From contig CALODP010000010.1 in NCBI GenBank assembly GCA_942492055.1, forward strand, positions 1-17,465: 17,465 nt of DNA. Reading direction: 5' to 3'. The position numbers and the translations under genes were made by a program. Origin of the DNA: CALODP01 sp942492055. GTDB lineage: Bacteria > Bacteroidota > Ignavibacteria > Ignavibacteriales > Melioribacteraceae. Below the pieces are notes generated by a model, which had not been told where the DNA came from, searched no databases, and worked only from the letters and a program-made list of their open reading frames with translations. Below, piece by piece: positions 4,417 to 13,746 of this stretch; positions within the stretch are counted from its first letter, which is position 1; each line of letters begins with the position of its first letter.

Positions 4417-4659
4417 TTATACCGCAGCCCAAGAAGTTCCATCAGAGAAATATAGTTTTCTACCATTAACAGTATGCTGAATAAAAATGATACAATTTGA
4501 AAAAGAAGCTGCGGGATAAGTTGCTTCTAAATCTGACTCATCTCCACTATGAATATGTACTGGCTTCGGACCATTGAATAACACCCCGAGGGCATCATTT
4601 ATATTTGCGTCCCAAGAAGTTTGAGTAGACACGATAGGAGTAAATGTTGGAGTCGCCAT
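4417..4659 (-). CDS. Small tail-associated protein, 80 aa (putative)
   Basis: MATPTFTPIVSTQTSWDANINDALGVL leads into a Gly/Pro-rich middle and a C-terminal segment IIFIQHTVNGRKLYFSDGTSWAAV. The closing strand-turn-strand with LYFSDGTSW is often seen in phage tail fibre and decoration proteins. AAAAGGAAAGG precedes the ATG. It is the last gene of the structural run, after a 132-nt gap below the tail tip gene, which suits a tail tip or fibre accessory. No catalytic residues are seen. The role is inferred from position and the short motif. Confidence 0.6.
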   Translation of the reverse strand: MATPTFTPIVSTQTSWDANINDALGVLFNGPKPVHIHSGDESDLEATYPAASFSNCIIFIQHTVNGRKLYFSDGTSWAAV

Positions 4660-4791
4660 AAACCTTTCCTTTTAACTTGAGAAAACATTTTTCTTAATTT
4701 AAGTATTAAGAAGATTTCCCGATTTTTAGATTAATTCCTCGTATTTCGAGCTATTTCTAAGAGGTGAAATTGAGGGTTATTTGACTTTTAT
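4660..4791. other. AT-rich intergenic gap with two weak hairpins
   Basis: TTCTTAAT (4691-4698) and ATTAAGAA (4705-4712) form an 8-bp AT stem with a 6-nt loop. CTCG (4738-4741) and CGAG (4747-4750) form a 4-bp stem. Neither is followed by a T run on the minus strand, so I do not call a terminator. No sigma-70 promoter with sensible spacing is visible. No protein frame fits. Confidence 0.4.
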
Positions 4792-7700
4792 TTATCCCTC
4801 ACGAGTAATTGTTAACTCTACTGTTTCAGATCTTCGACCATTGACAATATAATTTAACTCAATATCAATGGAGGGAGGCTCAGTACCAAACCACGTTTCA
4901 AGATCCTCACTAAACGGATCATTTTTTGAAGCGATTAACTTCTCTGTCTCCGCTCCGTTAATAAACGCAACATACTGACCAGTTGGATTACGAGTATCTC
5001 GTACAATTAATTGGAATCGCCCCGGCAAGTCTGAATGCTCTTTTAACTCTGGTACTTCATCCCCTGCGGGGATAACTCCTGCTGTTGTACCCTTATTTAT
5101 CTTGTCGAAGAATCCCCAGCGAATAAGGATACTCTCCCCTGACCGCCAGGAATTATTGCTGGAACATCCATAAATCTTTGTTCCAGGTAACTTTTCAGGT
5201 CGAGTATCATCCCCTATTTCAATTTGCTCACCCGCTCGAAGACTGAAAGGTGCCGGAGGTTTTGTACCCGTCCCCTCTAATGTAATACTCTGCGCCGTAA
5301 TTTCATCCAAAGGTTTGAAGAAATTGGATGATATTACTTGAGCTTTATAGTATATAGTCTGCCCCGCGACAAAAGCAGGGTCTTTAAACTGTTTAAAATC
5401 ATCTAAGTCAAGGATATATACTTCAGAGTTTGCTGGGTGAGTAGCTTTAGTAGTCCCATACCTCGCTCGAATTAACCCATCGAGCCGAATCTCATTAGCT
5501 GCAAGTATAGTAACATTCTTCACAAAGAAGATCTCGTCATTAATAACAGCTAATTGTCTTCCCACCCTCCAAGCATTTAAATCCCCAGAAAGATCTTGGA
5601 TCTTTGAGACATCTTTTCCAGAAAGGATAACACTGGGCCCATACTCAACAAGATCAGGAGTACCCGAAGAATAAGCGACATCTAATACTCCTCCAATATG
5701 CTGCTCTGACATCCTTCCTAATAACTTGTAAGTAACATCATCTGTTGATATCCAGATATTACTATCTAATCCACGCCCATCTCCTCGAACTCTAAGAACC
5801 GCAACTGAATTCCCTTCCGTTAAAGGATAGGGAGGCTCAAATACTCGACTCATAGAATCGGATGAAATTCCAGAATCTGCAGGGTATCCCGCTCCTTCAA
5901 TAGTTCTATTAGCAATAGTTCCAGCTTGACCATAAACATCGGGTGTGACAGCAAGCTTTACTATACTTGACTCTAACGTTCTTTCAGTAACCTCTAAGAT
6001 GCGAAGAACATCTTCTTCCCCTTCCCACTCAATAGTATGCCCCGCTCGAAGAATTCGAGCTTCTCTCCCTACACTCACATTTAATACTACAGGAGTTGGA
6101 TTATCCTCCAACCCTCTTCTTGCCGCAACCTTTCCAGCAGATGTAGCATCTGTGATAATCGACAAGGGAAGAGATCGTGCTCTTTGAGATTCAAAACGCC
6201 CAATGGCGCCATCGTCCCCTTCCCCTACCGTAGATTTTCTATAGTTTCTCTCCCGATCGTTGAAACTAAATATAGTCTTATTCCAAGGAATCTCTCCATG
6301 ATTAATCTTCTTCTCAGGAACAGGGAATACTTGCTGGTTTTGAGTAATCTCATAGTTGTCTGCATTAAACCTAACAAGCTCAAAGACATACTTCCCAAGT
6401 ACGTAATCCCAAACAATAAAGCACCCCAGATCTAATAAGATTCCGGCGATCATATCCTCGAACTCGTCCCCTTGGCCCGAAACAATATGCGCAGAAATCC
6501 TGTCAAGGTCATTATTAGTTAATCGAGTAATCATAGTACCCCACGAAGTAAGATCAAACATATCCTTGTCTAACCCTACTCCATGAGGCCACTTCTCAAA
6601 GAGTAATTGCGTAAGCATAAATCCTGGATTGGAACCAGAATGATCACTATCAGCAAAAGGAGTAGCGGTCCCTTGATTTGATGTCCACCCAGATATATTT
6701 TGTTTTAAGAAAACATTTGTAACTGGAGCTAACCCAATTAAAGGACTACTAACTCTTAGATTTTTGTTTCCACCCGATCCATGTACTTTAAGCCAGAAGA
6801 ACCTATTTTCTCCAATAATACTTACTCCCGCTTTTAGATACACTTCTAACTTATACCAAGTATTATTCCCTTCAGTAACTTTCGTAACATATGCTACTAC
6901 TCCTGTTTCTGAAGTTAATTCCCAAACACCCCCTGTTTGAGTAAAAGTTGCATAATTAGTAAATACGGAGAATGGGGATACATCTTCATTTAACCCCATT
7001 TCTATGTAATCTGGAGCAAACCCTGCTTTAATACTCTTACTTGAGATGTAACATGTGAACCCATGCCACTCTCCTATATTATTAAACTTTCCTTCTATCC
7101 GATAGATATAATTTCCGCCGTCAAAATTATGAATCTCAAAGGTAGGCATGATGGCGTACGATAACTCATCTCCTACACTTCTATTTAGAATTTCTCCATT
7201 AGGAGTTGCTCTACCCCAAATACTACTTGGGAAGAAAGCCATATCCCCTGCAACAGCTTCAGAATGATCTATCTGATACACCCCATCTTCAGCGCCTTGC
7301 CCAGCAATAGTCACACTTGCTTCATCAGGGAAATTCGCAGCCTTCGCTCCAATAATCTCAAAGGAGTCCTCTGTATTGTCAACTGTATAGATCTTATGAG
7401 GCTCTACGATGATATTCTTTGACCCGAAGAAAAACTCTGTCCCACTCATCCCAGTTGTTTGAGGGGAAGCTGTGAATTCATATTCTAAAGAAGGCCATTG
7501 AGGGTAGGCCCCTAACATTTTATCTTTCCATACAATATAGCATACAAAGGGCCATCGACTATCTATACCAATAGACTCCCCTAAAGCATAATTAATAGGC
7601 TGATCTTCTTCTCCCCAATAGATTTCAAAAGTTCCTCGACTTCCTAAAGAAAACTCAGAGCCTGAAGGGTGTGAAGAATTCGTAATCTTGCCTTCAAATA

Positions 7701-8076
7701 TTACTTCCCCATACTCCCAAATCTTAGTTAATTCTCTCGTTGGCCCAATACAACAAGCGTGCATAGCAGACTCGTAATACTGAAGCCCTGTAATTGTTCC
7801 TCCACCCCCAATTCCTTTACTCCCGCCTTCGCGTACTGTTTCAGCTCTTCTTTTCCCAACCCAAGTAATGATAGGAGCGATTTTTTGGGTACCAATCAGC
7901 AATGGAAGAAAGGCGCCTCTTGTAGCAAGGGTAGGAGGCTTCTCATCTACAATAGGTGCTTTACCTTTCTCTTTTCCGGCCGCAATCAAATAAGCAGAGA
8001 GGTAACTTACTGCCATCACAATAGCCCAAAGAGCTAACTGTGTGACAGTTCCTTGAGTAATTACTAAATCTTCCAT
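4792..8076 (-). CDS. Large tail tip / host-recognition protein, 1094 aa
   Basis: The size, the position right after the peptidase gene, and the central block around residues 500-750 (hub-like segments such as DDGAIGRFESQRAR and HTIEWEGEEDVLRILEVTERT) fit the phage tail protein family PF13550, the role of lambda gpJ and GTA gp15 at the tail tip. Residues 57-74 (LPLLIGTQKIAPIITWVG) are typical of its N-terminal region. Residues 13-33 are a clear hydrophobic stretch (LALWAIVMAVSYLSAYLI). Residues about 310-470 look like an inserted beta-sandwich, perhaps carbohydrate-binding. The C-terminal 200 residues look fibronectin-like. GAGGATAAATTTCG precedes the ATG, which overlaps the peptidase gene by 13 nt. 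Receptor binding is inferred. Confidence 0.85.
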   Translation of the reverse strand: MEDLVITQGTVTQLALWAIVMAVSYLSAYLIAAGKEKGKAPIVDEKPPTLATRGAFLPLLIGTQKIAPIITWVGKRRAETVREGGSKGIGGGGTITGLQYYESAMHACCIGPTRELTKIWEYGEVIFEGKITNSSHPSGSEFSLGSRGTFEIYWGEEDQPINYALGESIGIDSRWPFVCYIVWKDKMLGAYPQWPSLEYEFTASPQTTGMSGTEFFFGSKNIIVEPHKIYTVDNTEDSFEIIGAKAANFPDEASVTIAGQGAEDGVYQIDHSEAVAGDMAFFPSSIWGRATPNGEILNRSVGDELSYAIMPTFEIHNFDGGNYIYRIEGKFNNIGEWHGFTCYISSKSIKAGFAPDYIEMGLNEDVSPFSVFTNYATFTQTGGVWELTSETGVVAYVTKVTEGNNTWYKLEVYLKAGVSIIGENRFFWLKVHGSGGNKNLRVSSPLIGLAPVTNVFLKQNISGWTSNQGTATPFADSDHSGSNPGFMLTQLLFEKWPHGVGLDKDMFDLTSWGTMITRLTNNDLDRISAHIVSGQGDEFEDMIAGILLDLGCFIVWDYVLGKYVFELVRFNADNYEITQNQQVFPVPEKKINHGEIPWNKTIFSFNDRERNYRKSTVGEGDDGAIGRFESQRARSLPLSIITDATSAGKVAARRGLEDNPTPVVLNVSVGREARILRAGHTIEWEGEEDVLRILEVTERTLESSIVKLAVTPDVYGQAGTIANRTIEGAGYPADSGISSDSMSRVFEPPYPLTEGNSVAVLRVRGDGRGLDSNIWISTDDVTYKLLGRMSEQHIGGVLDVAYSSGTPDLVEYGPSVILSGKDVSKIQDLSGDLNAWRVGRQLAVINDEIFFVKNVTILAANEIRLDGLIRARYGTTKATHPANSEVYILDLDDFKQFKDPAFVAGQTIYYKAQVISSNFFKPLDEITAQSITLEGTGTKPPAPFSLRAGEQIEIGDDTRPEKLPGTKIYGCSSNNSWRSGESILIRWGFFDKINKGTTAGVIPAGDEVPELKEHSDLPGRFQLIVRDTRNPTGQYVAFINGAETEKLIASKNDPFSEDLETWFGTEPPSIDIELNYIVNGRRSETVELTITREG

Positions 8077-8567
8077 CGAAATTTATCCTCCAGACGGTGA
8101 ACGCTCTTAAAAGTAAATAAACCGTCTGCAAAGGCTGCTCCAGTCCTGCAAACTCGTCTTGCGCCCATATGCCAAATATGATTTTCTGTTCCCCCTACAA
8201 TCATTGCATGTCCTGGCCCGCCGTGTTTCGCTCCAGTGACAATAATATCCCCAGGCTCTATTGTGAAGTCTGTCACTTTGTGAGAAGGAGGGTACGAGTC
8301 CAACAAAAACTGCATTGCGTCAATTGCAGTCTTCTTTGAATGGAACGCCGCATCAGGTGGGACATTTTGAAGTCTAATTCTATGCTCATTATATAGCTCA
8401 TCAAGTATCCCATAGAATACAAAATGAATACAATCAGCAGCTATTCCTTTGACACACTGCCCTAAAGCGTATCGAGTGCCTATCCATGAGTTTAATATTC
8501 TATCTAATCTTTCTTCAATGTCGGGATCTAAAGGTTTCCATTTAAATCTATATAACGTTGATTTCAT
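8064..8567 (-). CDS. NlpC/P60-family tail peptidase, 167 aa
   Basis: ADC places the catalytic Cys at 46 after a W-I-G-T-R-Y segment. GPGHAMIVG puts the catalytic His at 120, and H130 or H133 is the probable third residue. EPGDIIV (104-110) is the usual strand before the His. This is the NlpC/P60 pattern, a cysteine peptidase cutting the peptide part of peptidoglycan. It should act from the tail tip during DNA entry and not in lysis, as in GTA gp14 and the lambda gpK family. ATGA couples it to the hub gene. There is no signal peptide, as expected for a virion part. Confidence 0.92.
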   Translation of the reverse strand: MKSTLYRFKWKPLDPDIEERLDRILNSWIGTRYALGQCVKGIAADCIHFVFYGILDELYNEHRIRLQNVPPDAAFHSKKTAIDAMQFLLDSYPPSHKVTDFTIEPGDIIVTGAKHGGPGHAMIVGGTENHIWHMGARRVCRTGAAFADGLFTFKSVHRLEDKFRWKI

Positions 8568-9409
8568 TCTGGGGGCTCAATAACTTCTGAAAGCTCAATA
8601 ATAGGATGATACGCTGGGATAGCATACCCATACCCCCCGAAGTTTTCTTCGTTATTAAATAACCTACATGTTTCAATCTTCTTATCACACCCTGGTCTAA
8701 AAGTAGCTACTTGGTTTAACCAGCTTGCTGGAGGTCTTCGACTTAAGACAAAAGTAGTTCCTTGTACCCACTCATAAATCTTTAACTTAATCCCATCTTT
8801 TTCTATATACCCTTTATTAAAGTAATAATCTCGCCAAGTGCCCCCAAGAGAATTAACTGTAATAATCACACTATTAATCTGAGTTATCTGAAGGTCTGCA
8901 TACCCTCCTACTTGTGTAGGTCGTGGAGAATTACACCCTCTACCTCCAAAGATTAAAGGACATGTTACTTCAGCTGGGATTCCTACCTGTACCCCAAGTA
9001 AAGTCTTCCACGAGTTAATCTCAATCTCAATAGTCCCAGGTTTATCTGAAGGGTCAACTGTAATAATCCCGAGGTACCCTATAAAAGCTGTGTAAACTTC
9101 AATAGTACCTAAAGAATCTGTGTGCTGAATATACTCATAAATTGTTACAGTGACAGGTGCAATTGCTTCTCCAGAAATAATAGTTGAAAAGAACCCTGTC
9201 GATTGTTTCTCTAAAGTTACGAGGGCTTGTTCATCTGCTACCCCTCCTCCCATTACAGGAAGTTTAACTTCAAGGCGAGGCGTCGAAGTATACGTTAACC
9301 CTCCATACGTAATATCTTCTGTATTATTACATATCCCTACATCAGTCCCATTATAAGAGAATTTTAAGAGCCCTGTGACTCTCTTTGTTGGTTTTGGAAG
9401 GATTGCCAT
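8564..9409 (-). CDS. Tail hub protein, DUF2163/BR0599 type, 281 aa
   Basis: The C-terminal block PGCDKKIETC, then NEENFGGYGYAIPA, is the signature of DUF2163/Phage_BR0599 proteins. With CPLIFGGRGC it gives four Cys at 150, 159, 241 and 248. In the GTA hub and the related lambda gpL an iron-sulfur cluster is bound by four such cysteines, so the same is likely here. The N-terminal half is the beta-rich hub fold (TGLLKFSYNG, LPVMGGGVADEQALVTLE). Its place between the distal tail and peptidase genes agrees. The start overlaps the preceding TAA (TAATG), and the stop is coupled to the peptidase by ATGA. Confidence 0.88.
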   Translation of the reverse strand: MAILPKPTKRVTGLLKFSYNGTDVGICNNTEDITYGGLTYTSTPRLEVKLPVMGGGVADEQALVTLEKQSTGFFSTIISGEAIAPVTVTIYEYIQHTDSLGTIEVYTAFIGYLGIITVDPSDKPGTIEIEINSWKTLLGVQVGIPAEVTCPLIFGGRGCNSPRPTQVGGYADLQITQINSVIITVNSLGGTWRDYYFNKGYIEKDGIKLKIYEWVQGTTFVLSRRPPASWLNQVATFRPGCDKKIETCRLFNNEENFGGYGYAIPAYHPIIELSEVIEPPE

Positions 9410-10698
9410 TAAACTACACTCATTACTACATCAATTTCATTGACAAGTTCAACAACGTCAAATGTTAATTGACAATGTTCACTTGTTACCCAGTTCTCCA
9501 CTAAGATATCCTCAGAGAATCTACACAAATGAGCTGGCCCTACCATATTTGCTGCATTAACTTCGTCAATCGTAATCGTACTATCAAAAAGAACTATCCA
9601 ACCATCCCCTACTGGAGTAGTAGATAATATCTTCCGTATCTTAGTATCTCCACTCTTACTCTTAATATACACGTACTTCCAAGTCTCTCTAAAATCCTCA
9701 ATATTTCCAATGAAGTCTACTTTAACAGTGTCCTGAGCAAGTGTAACAACATCAAAAACTACTAAAGGATTAAGTACATAGAAAGGTTTAAACCTCCCCA
9801 TACGCTGCTCGAAAAAATAAATTTTCTTAAGTGCATCCTCTCTATTAAACGCAGTAAGAGGTAATGAGAAGTAAAACCCTTTAGACTGAGGAGAAATATA
9901 TCGAGAAGAGTGACGTCCCAGCAAGACGTCTGTTGCATCTGTTAGTATTCCCCCTCCGGGAATTAAGGAAATATTAACTCCTCCTGAGAAAATAGGGTAA
10001 GCCCCATGAAATTGATAGTAACTATCAGCTGACTTAGGGACATCTAAATTCTTAGAGGCTACTTCTTCAATCTCTAAAGTAGAATAAAGATGAGCTTGAG
10101 ACGCAATATCAAAGTTATTCTCTCCACGAGGTTGAACTTCCATAAGAGGGTAAATTCGAGTCCTCTCCGCAGTTATATCAAAATCTAATGCATCGTTGAA
10201 GTAAAAAGAAGGATACCAACTACCCCCCGGGCCACCCCCTCCGCTCGGTAAAGTTTCTCCTGCGATTATGTTAGTATATTGGTATTCTGTTGCGCGCATC
10301 TTTCCGTTAACACGCTCGAAGTTGACAATTAACACGTTGCGCCCGTCGGAAGAAATCTCTCCAAACCTATAATTAAACAGACTTGAATACCTAATCTCAT
10401 GACTCCCCGCAGAGAAATCAGATGTAGGTTTTACAGCTTCTGTATAGAATGGAAAGACATACCTCTCAGAAGAAAGCCTGGAAAGATAATGAATAAACTG
10501 ACCCGTTAAATTCTTATCCATTCCTGTGAAGTCTATCTTAATATTTCGAGTAGGTTTTCTCGTTAAAGCGACTCTTTCTTCCGCAGAAGTAATAGACGTA
10601 GAAATATCAGTCGAAAAAGTTGTAGTCACCTCAATTGGAGAGTCCCAATTATACAGCAAGGGGACTGGTAAAACACTCGGAAGTGTAAAGCTACCCAT
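9409..10698 (-). CDS. Distal tail protein, Dit-like, 429 aa, probably two repeats
   Basis: The product joins the tail tube to the tip complex, judging by its place between tape measure and hub. Residues 15-90 (TTTFSTDISTSITSAEERVALTRK, then YLSRLSSERYVFPFY) and residues about 255-325 (LTDATDVLLGRHSSRY, then YFFEQRMGRFKPFYV) follow the same plan. That is a long strand with polar residues, a helix, then a R-x-x-F-Y strand, so the gene seems to hold two copies of a Dit-type unit. The C-terminal region (LCRFSEDILVENW) resembles DUF2460. A Gly/Pro-rich linker (LPSGGGGPGGSW) separates the halves at about 150-161. It is about twice the length of simple Dit proteins. Confidence 0.78.
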   Translation of the reverse strand: MGSFTLPSVLPVPLLYNWDSPIEVTTTFSTDISTSITSAEERVALTRKPTRNIKIDFTGMDKNLTGQFIHYLSRLSSERYVFPFYTEAVKPTSDFSAGSHEIRYSSLFNYRFGEISSDGRNVLIVNFERVNGKMRATEYQYTNIIAGETLPSGGGGPGGSWYPSFYFNDALDFDITAERTRIYPLMEVQPRGENNFDIASQAHLYSTLEIEEVASKNLDVPKSADSYYQFHGAYPIFSGGVNISLIPGGGILTDATDVLLGRHSSRYISPQSKGFYFSLPLTAFNREDALKKIYFFEQRMGRFKPFYVLNPLVVFDVVTLAQDTVKVDFIGNIEDFRETWKYVYIKSKSGDTKIRKILSTTPVGDGWIVLFDSTITIDEVNAANMVGPAHLCRFSEDILVENWVTSEHCQLTFDVVELVNEIDVVMSVV

Positions 10699-13600
10699 TA
10701 CCTACTCCTCTGTCCACTTCTAAGAAGTTCTTTGATATTCTTCTGAACAACCTTCTTGATAGCTCCTTCACCCTGTGCCACAATCCTATCAACTGTTTGC
10801 TTATCAAATAGCATAGGTGCTGCAACTAAAGCAGTTCGTTGTCCGCCATTTCCTGAAACTTGACCACCTGTAGCAAATCTGTTTTTGCCCTTAGTAATAG
10901 TAGCCGAACTACTACCAAGAAGTTCTCGCAAATCTTCTCGCTTAAACCTCCCCTCATTAATAGCCGACATAATCCCCGGACCATAATATTGAGAGGAAGC
11001 TTTTTTGATAACCCATTCCAGAGGAGTCAAGAGAGCGCTAACCATATCATGATTAACATGTGAGGGTCCAGGAACGGGTCCACCTCCCGCCCTTCTTACT
11101 TGACCTCCCGCGTTCTTTCCAACTCCTGCTATCCCTCCTGCGCTTTGAACCAAGTTCATAATCGCGAGCTGAGTAGTAATTAAAGCAATCTGCCTTAAGA
11201 ACTCCCCCGCCCACTTCTTTAAGTTTACCTCACCTTGGATAAACATATCCACCAAAGCGGCGCCGGCGGAAGCGAGAGAATGAGCTATCTCCTCACCGAG
11301 AATAAACATCACTCGGCCGAAGGTTTTAGCTTCTTCCGTCGCCGCCATTAACCCCTTTGCAAATCCACTGACCGACTCTTCTTCTAATTTAAGCTTTTCT
11401 TTTTCTTCGGCTGCTTCTCTCGTAGCTTTAGCCAAAGCCTTTGTAAACTTCTCTGACTCCTCAATATCCTCAGTCCACTTCTCAAGAGTAGTCTCCCCAC
11501 TCTCTATTCTACTTATTAGTTTTTTAAACTCTTCTCTTGAAAGTAAGAAAGCAGATCCGAGGTGCCCGTATGCATCTATGACACGTTTAACCTCCGCCCG
11601 CATTAATTTTATTTTTTCTTCTAACGCTGTTACGGTATCCCCATAAACCTCCGCAGCAACGTCAATTTGTGCAAACCCAGCTTCTAACCCTTTCCAATCT
11701 ACTATCCCTATCTTATCAAGATCTGCAATAGTTACAGCAGGGTCCCCTTGAAGCTTTTTAACATTCTCAATAGCTTCTTCGTATAATTTAATAGCATTAG
11801 TTAAGGAACCTAACGTGTCCCCACTTACTCCCTTTATCTTGAATAACTCTGCTCTGAATTGTCTAAGATTATAAATCTTTTTCCCATAAAGATTTAATAA
11901 TCTCTCTTCTTCAGTCAGTACCGTTCTTTGATTTTCACTTTCTACATCAGCCGCTTCTTCTTGAAGCTTATAACGCTCTCTTGCATATCCTATACGAGCT
12001 TCATCATGTCTTTTTTCTCTATTTTCTACATCTTTCTTAGCTTCTTCAATCTTCTTATTAATGGTCTCTCTATTTCGCGCTCCTGGATCATCCCTTTGCT
12101 CAAGCTTATAGGATTGCATAAACAGGCCATGCTTTACTCCCTCCCCTCTCCCTCTTACTACCCTTTCTCTTTCCTTTTCTAACTTATTTAACTTTTGTCT
12201 GGCTATTACTAAATCATTTGATACATCATTTAAAACTTTTTGCAAGAGGATCGCATCCCCACTCGCATTTTTAAGTAGTTTAGTTACAGAAGGCTCCGCT
12301 TCTTTTGCTGCGGAGCTTAATCCAAACACCGCGGCAGTAATCGCGGCTATAGTAGCAGCAGCTGCTACAAAAGGATGTGCTACAAAAAGTGTAAGAAGAA
12401 GTTTAAACCCTCCTGCTACTCCCGCAATTACAGGGAGTAATCCTTTAAAAATAAAAGCGATGGTCCTTACAGCAAAGGCTAACGCGGTTACTACAAAAAC
12501 TGACCCACTAAGAGCTACCACCCACTCTTTAGTAGCTGTATTTATTTCTGTTAAACTCTTAGCCCACGCATACACAGAGACCAAAACACTTGCTAACGTA
12601 AGCCCCCATTCTCTCAAAGTAGGAGTAAGTGCCTGCCCTATCTCAATTGCAATATTCTGAATCTGCCCACCGAGAATCCTGAAAGCATCACTTAAGTTAT
12701 CCATCTGACGAGTAGCGACTCTATCAATAAAGCCTCCAACATCAGATAACTGACGCTTATAATCTTTAAATGCATCCGCAGCTCCGATAGACAGCAAGAC
12801 TGCTTGCTGAGTTCTATCTGCGATCCCTAATCCTTTGATTAATGTTGCGCGTTCTTGTTCTTCTAATTCCTCGATAGCCTCAGTAAACGATCGAATAAAC
12901 TTCTCAATTCCTACGAATCTACCGAGATCATCAAAGATCGAAATCTCATTTTTACGAGCTACTGCTTGCGCAGCAGGATTAACACCAATCTGCTTAATAA
13001 TACGAGTAAACTGCTCGAAGAGAGTTCCACCAAACTCACCCTTCTTTCCACGAGAAGCGAAGACAGCAAGTAAAGCGAGGGTATCCTCAAGCGCAATATT
13101 ATAGGTCTTTGCAGCCGCTCCAGCTTTATTCTGCAGAGCGATTGCGAATTCTTCAACTGTACCCTGAGCAATAGTATTCGCTCGAACTAAGGAGTTTGCA
13201 ATATGCAACATCTCCTTATAATTCTGAGTTACATCAGCTGTTTTCTTTCCTAAAGCTCCTTGAGTATCCGCGAGGATCTCTGTAGCTTTAGCTAACTCAA
13301 ACTGCCCAGCAACAGCAAACTTAGCAACTGTCCCAATTGAGTTTAATGCATCGTCTGGAGAGAGCCCCGCACTAAACAGGAAAAAATATGCTTCAGCGAC
13401 ATCTGATGCATATACGGTAAGGTTGTGAGATACCTCCTTAGCCTTCTTATCCAGCTTTGATAAAGTTTCCCCGGAGAGCCCATCAATAATAGCAGTCGAT
13501 TGAGTTAAAGCTTTATCAAATTTAGCCGAAGCTGAAAAAATAGATGTACCCGCCGCTGCTACACCAATAGCAACTCGGTTCATTGAGGCAGAAAAAGCTT

Positions 13601-13742
13601 GCGACGATGCTGCTACTTTATCAAGCCTTTTCTGAACACCCTCAATTCTTGTTGTGAATTTATCCCAACCCTTGTTTATTTTAGCAAGGACTTGGGTAAT
13701 TCTGTCATTGAGTGTGACAGTGACGGATACACCTTGTGCCAT
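10698..13742 (-). CDS. Tape measure protein, TP901 type, 1014 aa
   Basis: Residues about 70-310 are the TP901 tape measure core (SAGLSPDDALNSIGTVAKFA, TVEEFAIALQNKAGAAAKTY). Residues about 370-480 contain several hydrophobic helices. Residues about 490-600 are a charged coiled coil. The C-terminus has the lambda gpH-like LKKWAGEFLRQIALITTQLAI segment and the GGPVPGPSHVNHDMVSALLTP end often seen in tape measures. It sets tail length, fills the tail lumen and probably enters the host envelope with DNA. Length suggests a tail near 150 nm. The start is ATG at 13742, just below the stop of the second chaperone frame. Its stop overlaps the next start (TAATG). Confidence 0.93.
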   Translation of the reverse strand: MAQGVSVTVTLNDRITQVLAKINKGWDKFTTRIEGVQKRLDKVAASSQAFSASMNRVAIGVAAAGTSIFSASAKFDKALTQSTAIIDGLSGETLSKLDKKAKEVSHNLTVYASDVAEAYFFLFSAGLSPDDALNSIGTVAKFAVAGQFELAKATEILADTQGALGKKTADVTQNYKEMLHIANSLVRANTIAQGTVEEFAIALQNKAGAAAKTYNIALEDTLALLAVFASRGKKGEFGGTLFEQFTRIIKQIGVNPAAQAVARKNEISIFDDLGRFVGIEKFIRSFTEAIEELEEQERATLIKGLGIADRTQQAVLLSIGAADAFKDYKRQLSDVGGFIDRVATRQMDNLSDAFRILGGQIQNIAIEIGQALTPTLREWGLTLASVLVSVYAWAKSLTEINTATKEWVVALSGSVFVVTALAFAVRTIAFIFKGLLPVIAGVAGGFKLLLTLFVAHPFVAAAATIAAITAAVFGLSSAAKEAEPSVTKLLKNASGDAILLQKVLNDVSNDLVIARQKLNKLEKERERVVRGRGEGVKHGLFMQSYKLEQRDDPGARNRETINKKIEEAKKDVENREKRHDEARIGYARERYKLQEEAADVESENQRTVLTEEERLLNLYGKKIYNLRQFRAELFKIKGVSGDTLGSLTNAIKLYEEAIENVKKLQGDPAVTIADLDKIGIVDWKGLEAGFAQIDVAAEVYGDTVTALEEKIKLMRAEVKRVIDAYGHLGSAFLLSREEFKKLISRIESGETTLEKWTEDIEESEKFTKALAKATREAAEEKEKLKLEEESVSGFAKGLMAATEEAKTFGRVMFILGEEIAHSLASAGAALVDMFIQGEVNLKKWAGEFLRQIALITTQLAIMNLVQSAGGIAGVGKNAGGQVRRAGGGPVPGPSHVNHDMVSALLTPLEWVIKKASSQYYGPGIMSAINEGRFKREDLRELLGSSSATITKGKNRFATGGQVSGNGGQRTALVAAPMLFDKQTVDRIVAQGEGAIKKVVQKNIKELLRSGQRSR

Positions 13743-13746
13743 TACT

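Noticed and set aside
4099..4469. Two overlapping plus-strand frames of 93 and 118 codons.
   Set aside because: They run opposite to every supported gene, cover the promoter and leader, and their products are low-complexity with no protein-like pattern.
4691..4712. 8-bp AT hairpin as a terminator of the tail tip gene.
   Set aside because: No T run follows it on the minus strand, and the stem has one GC pair only.
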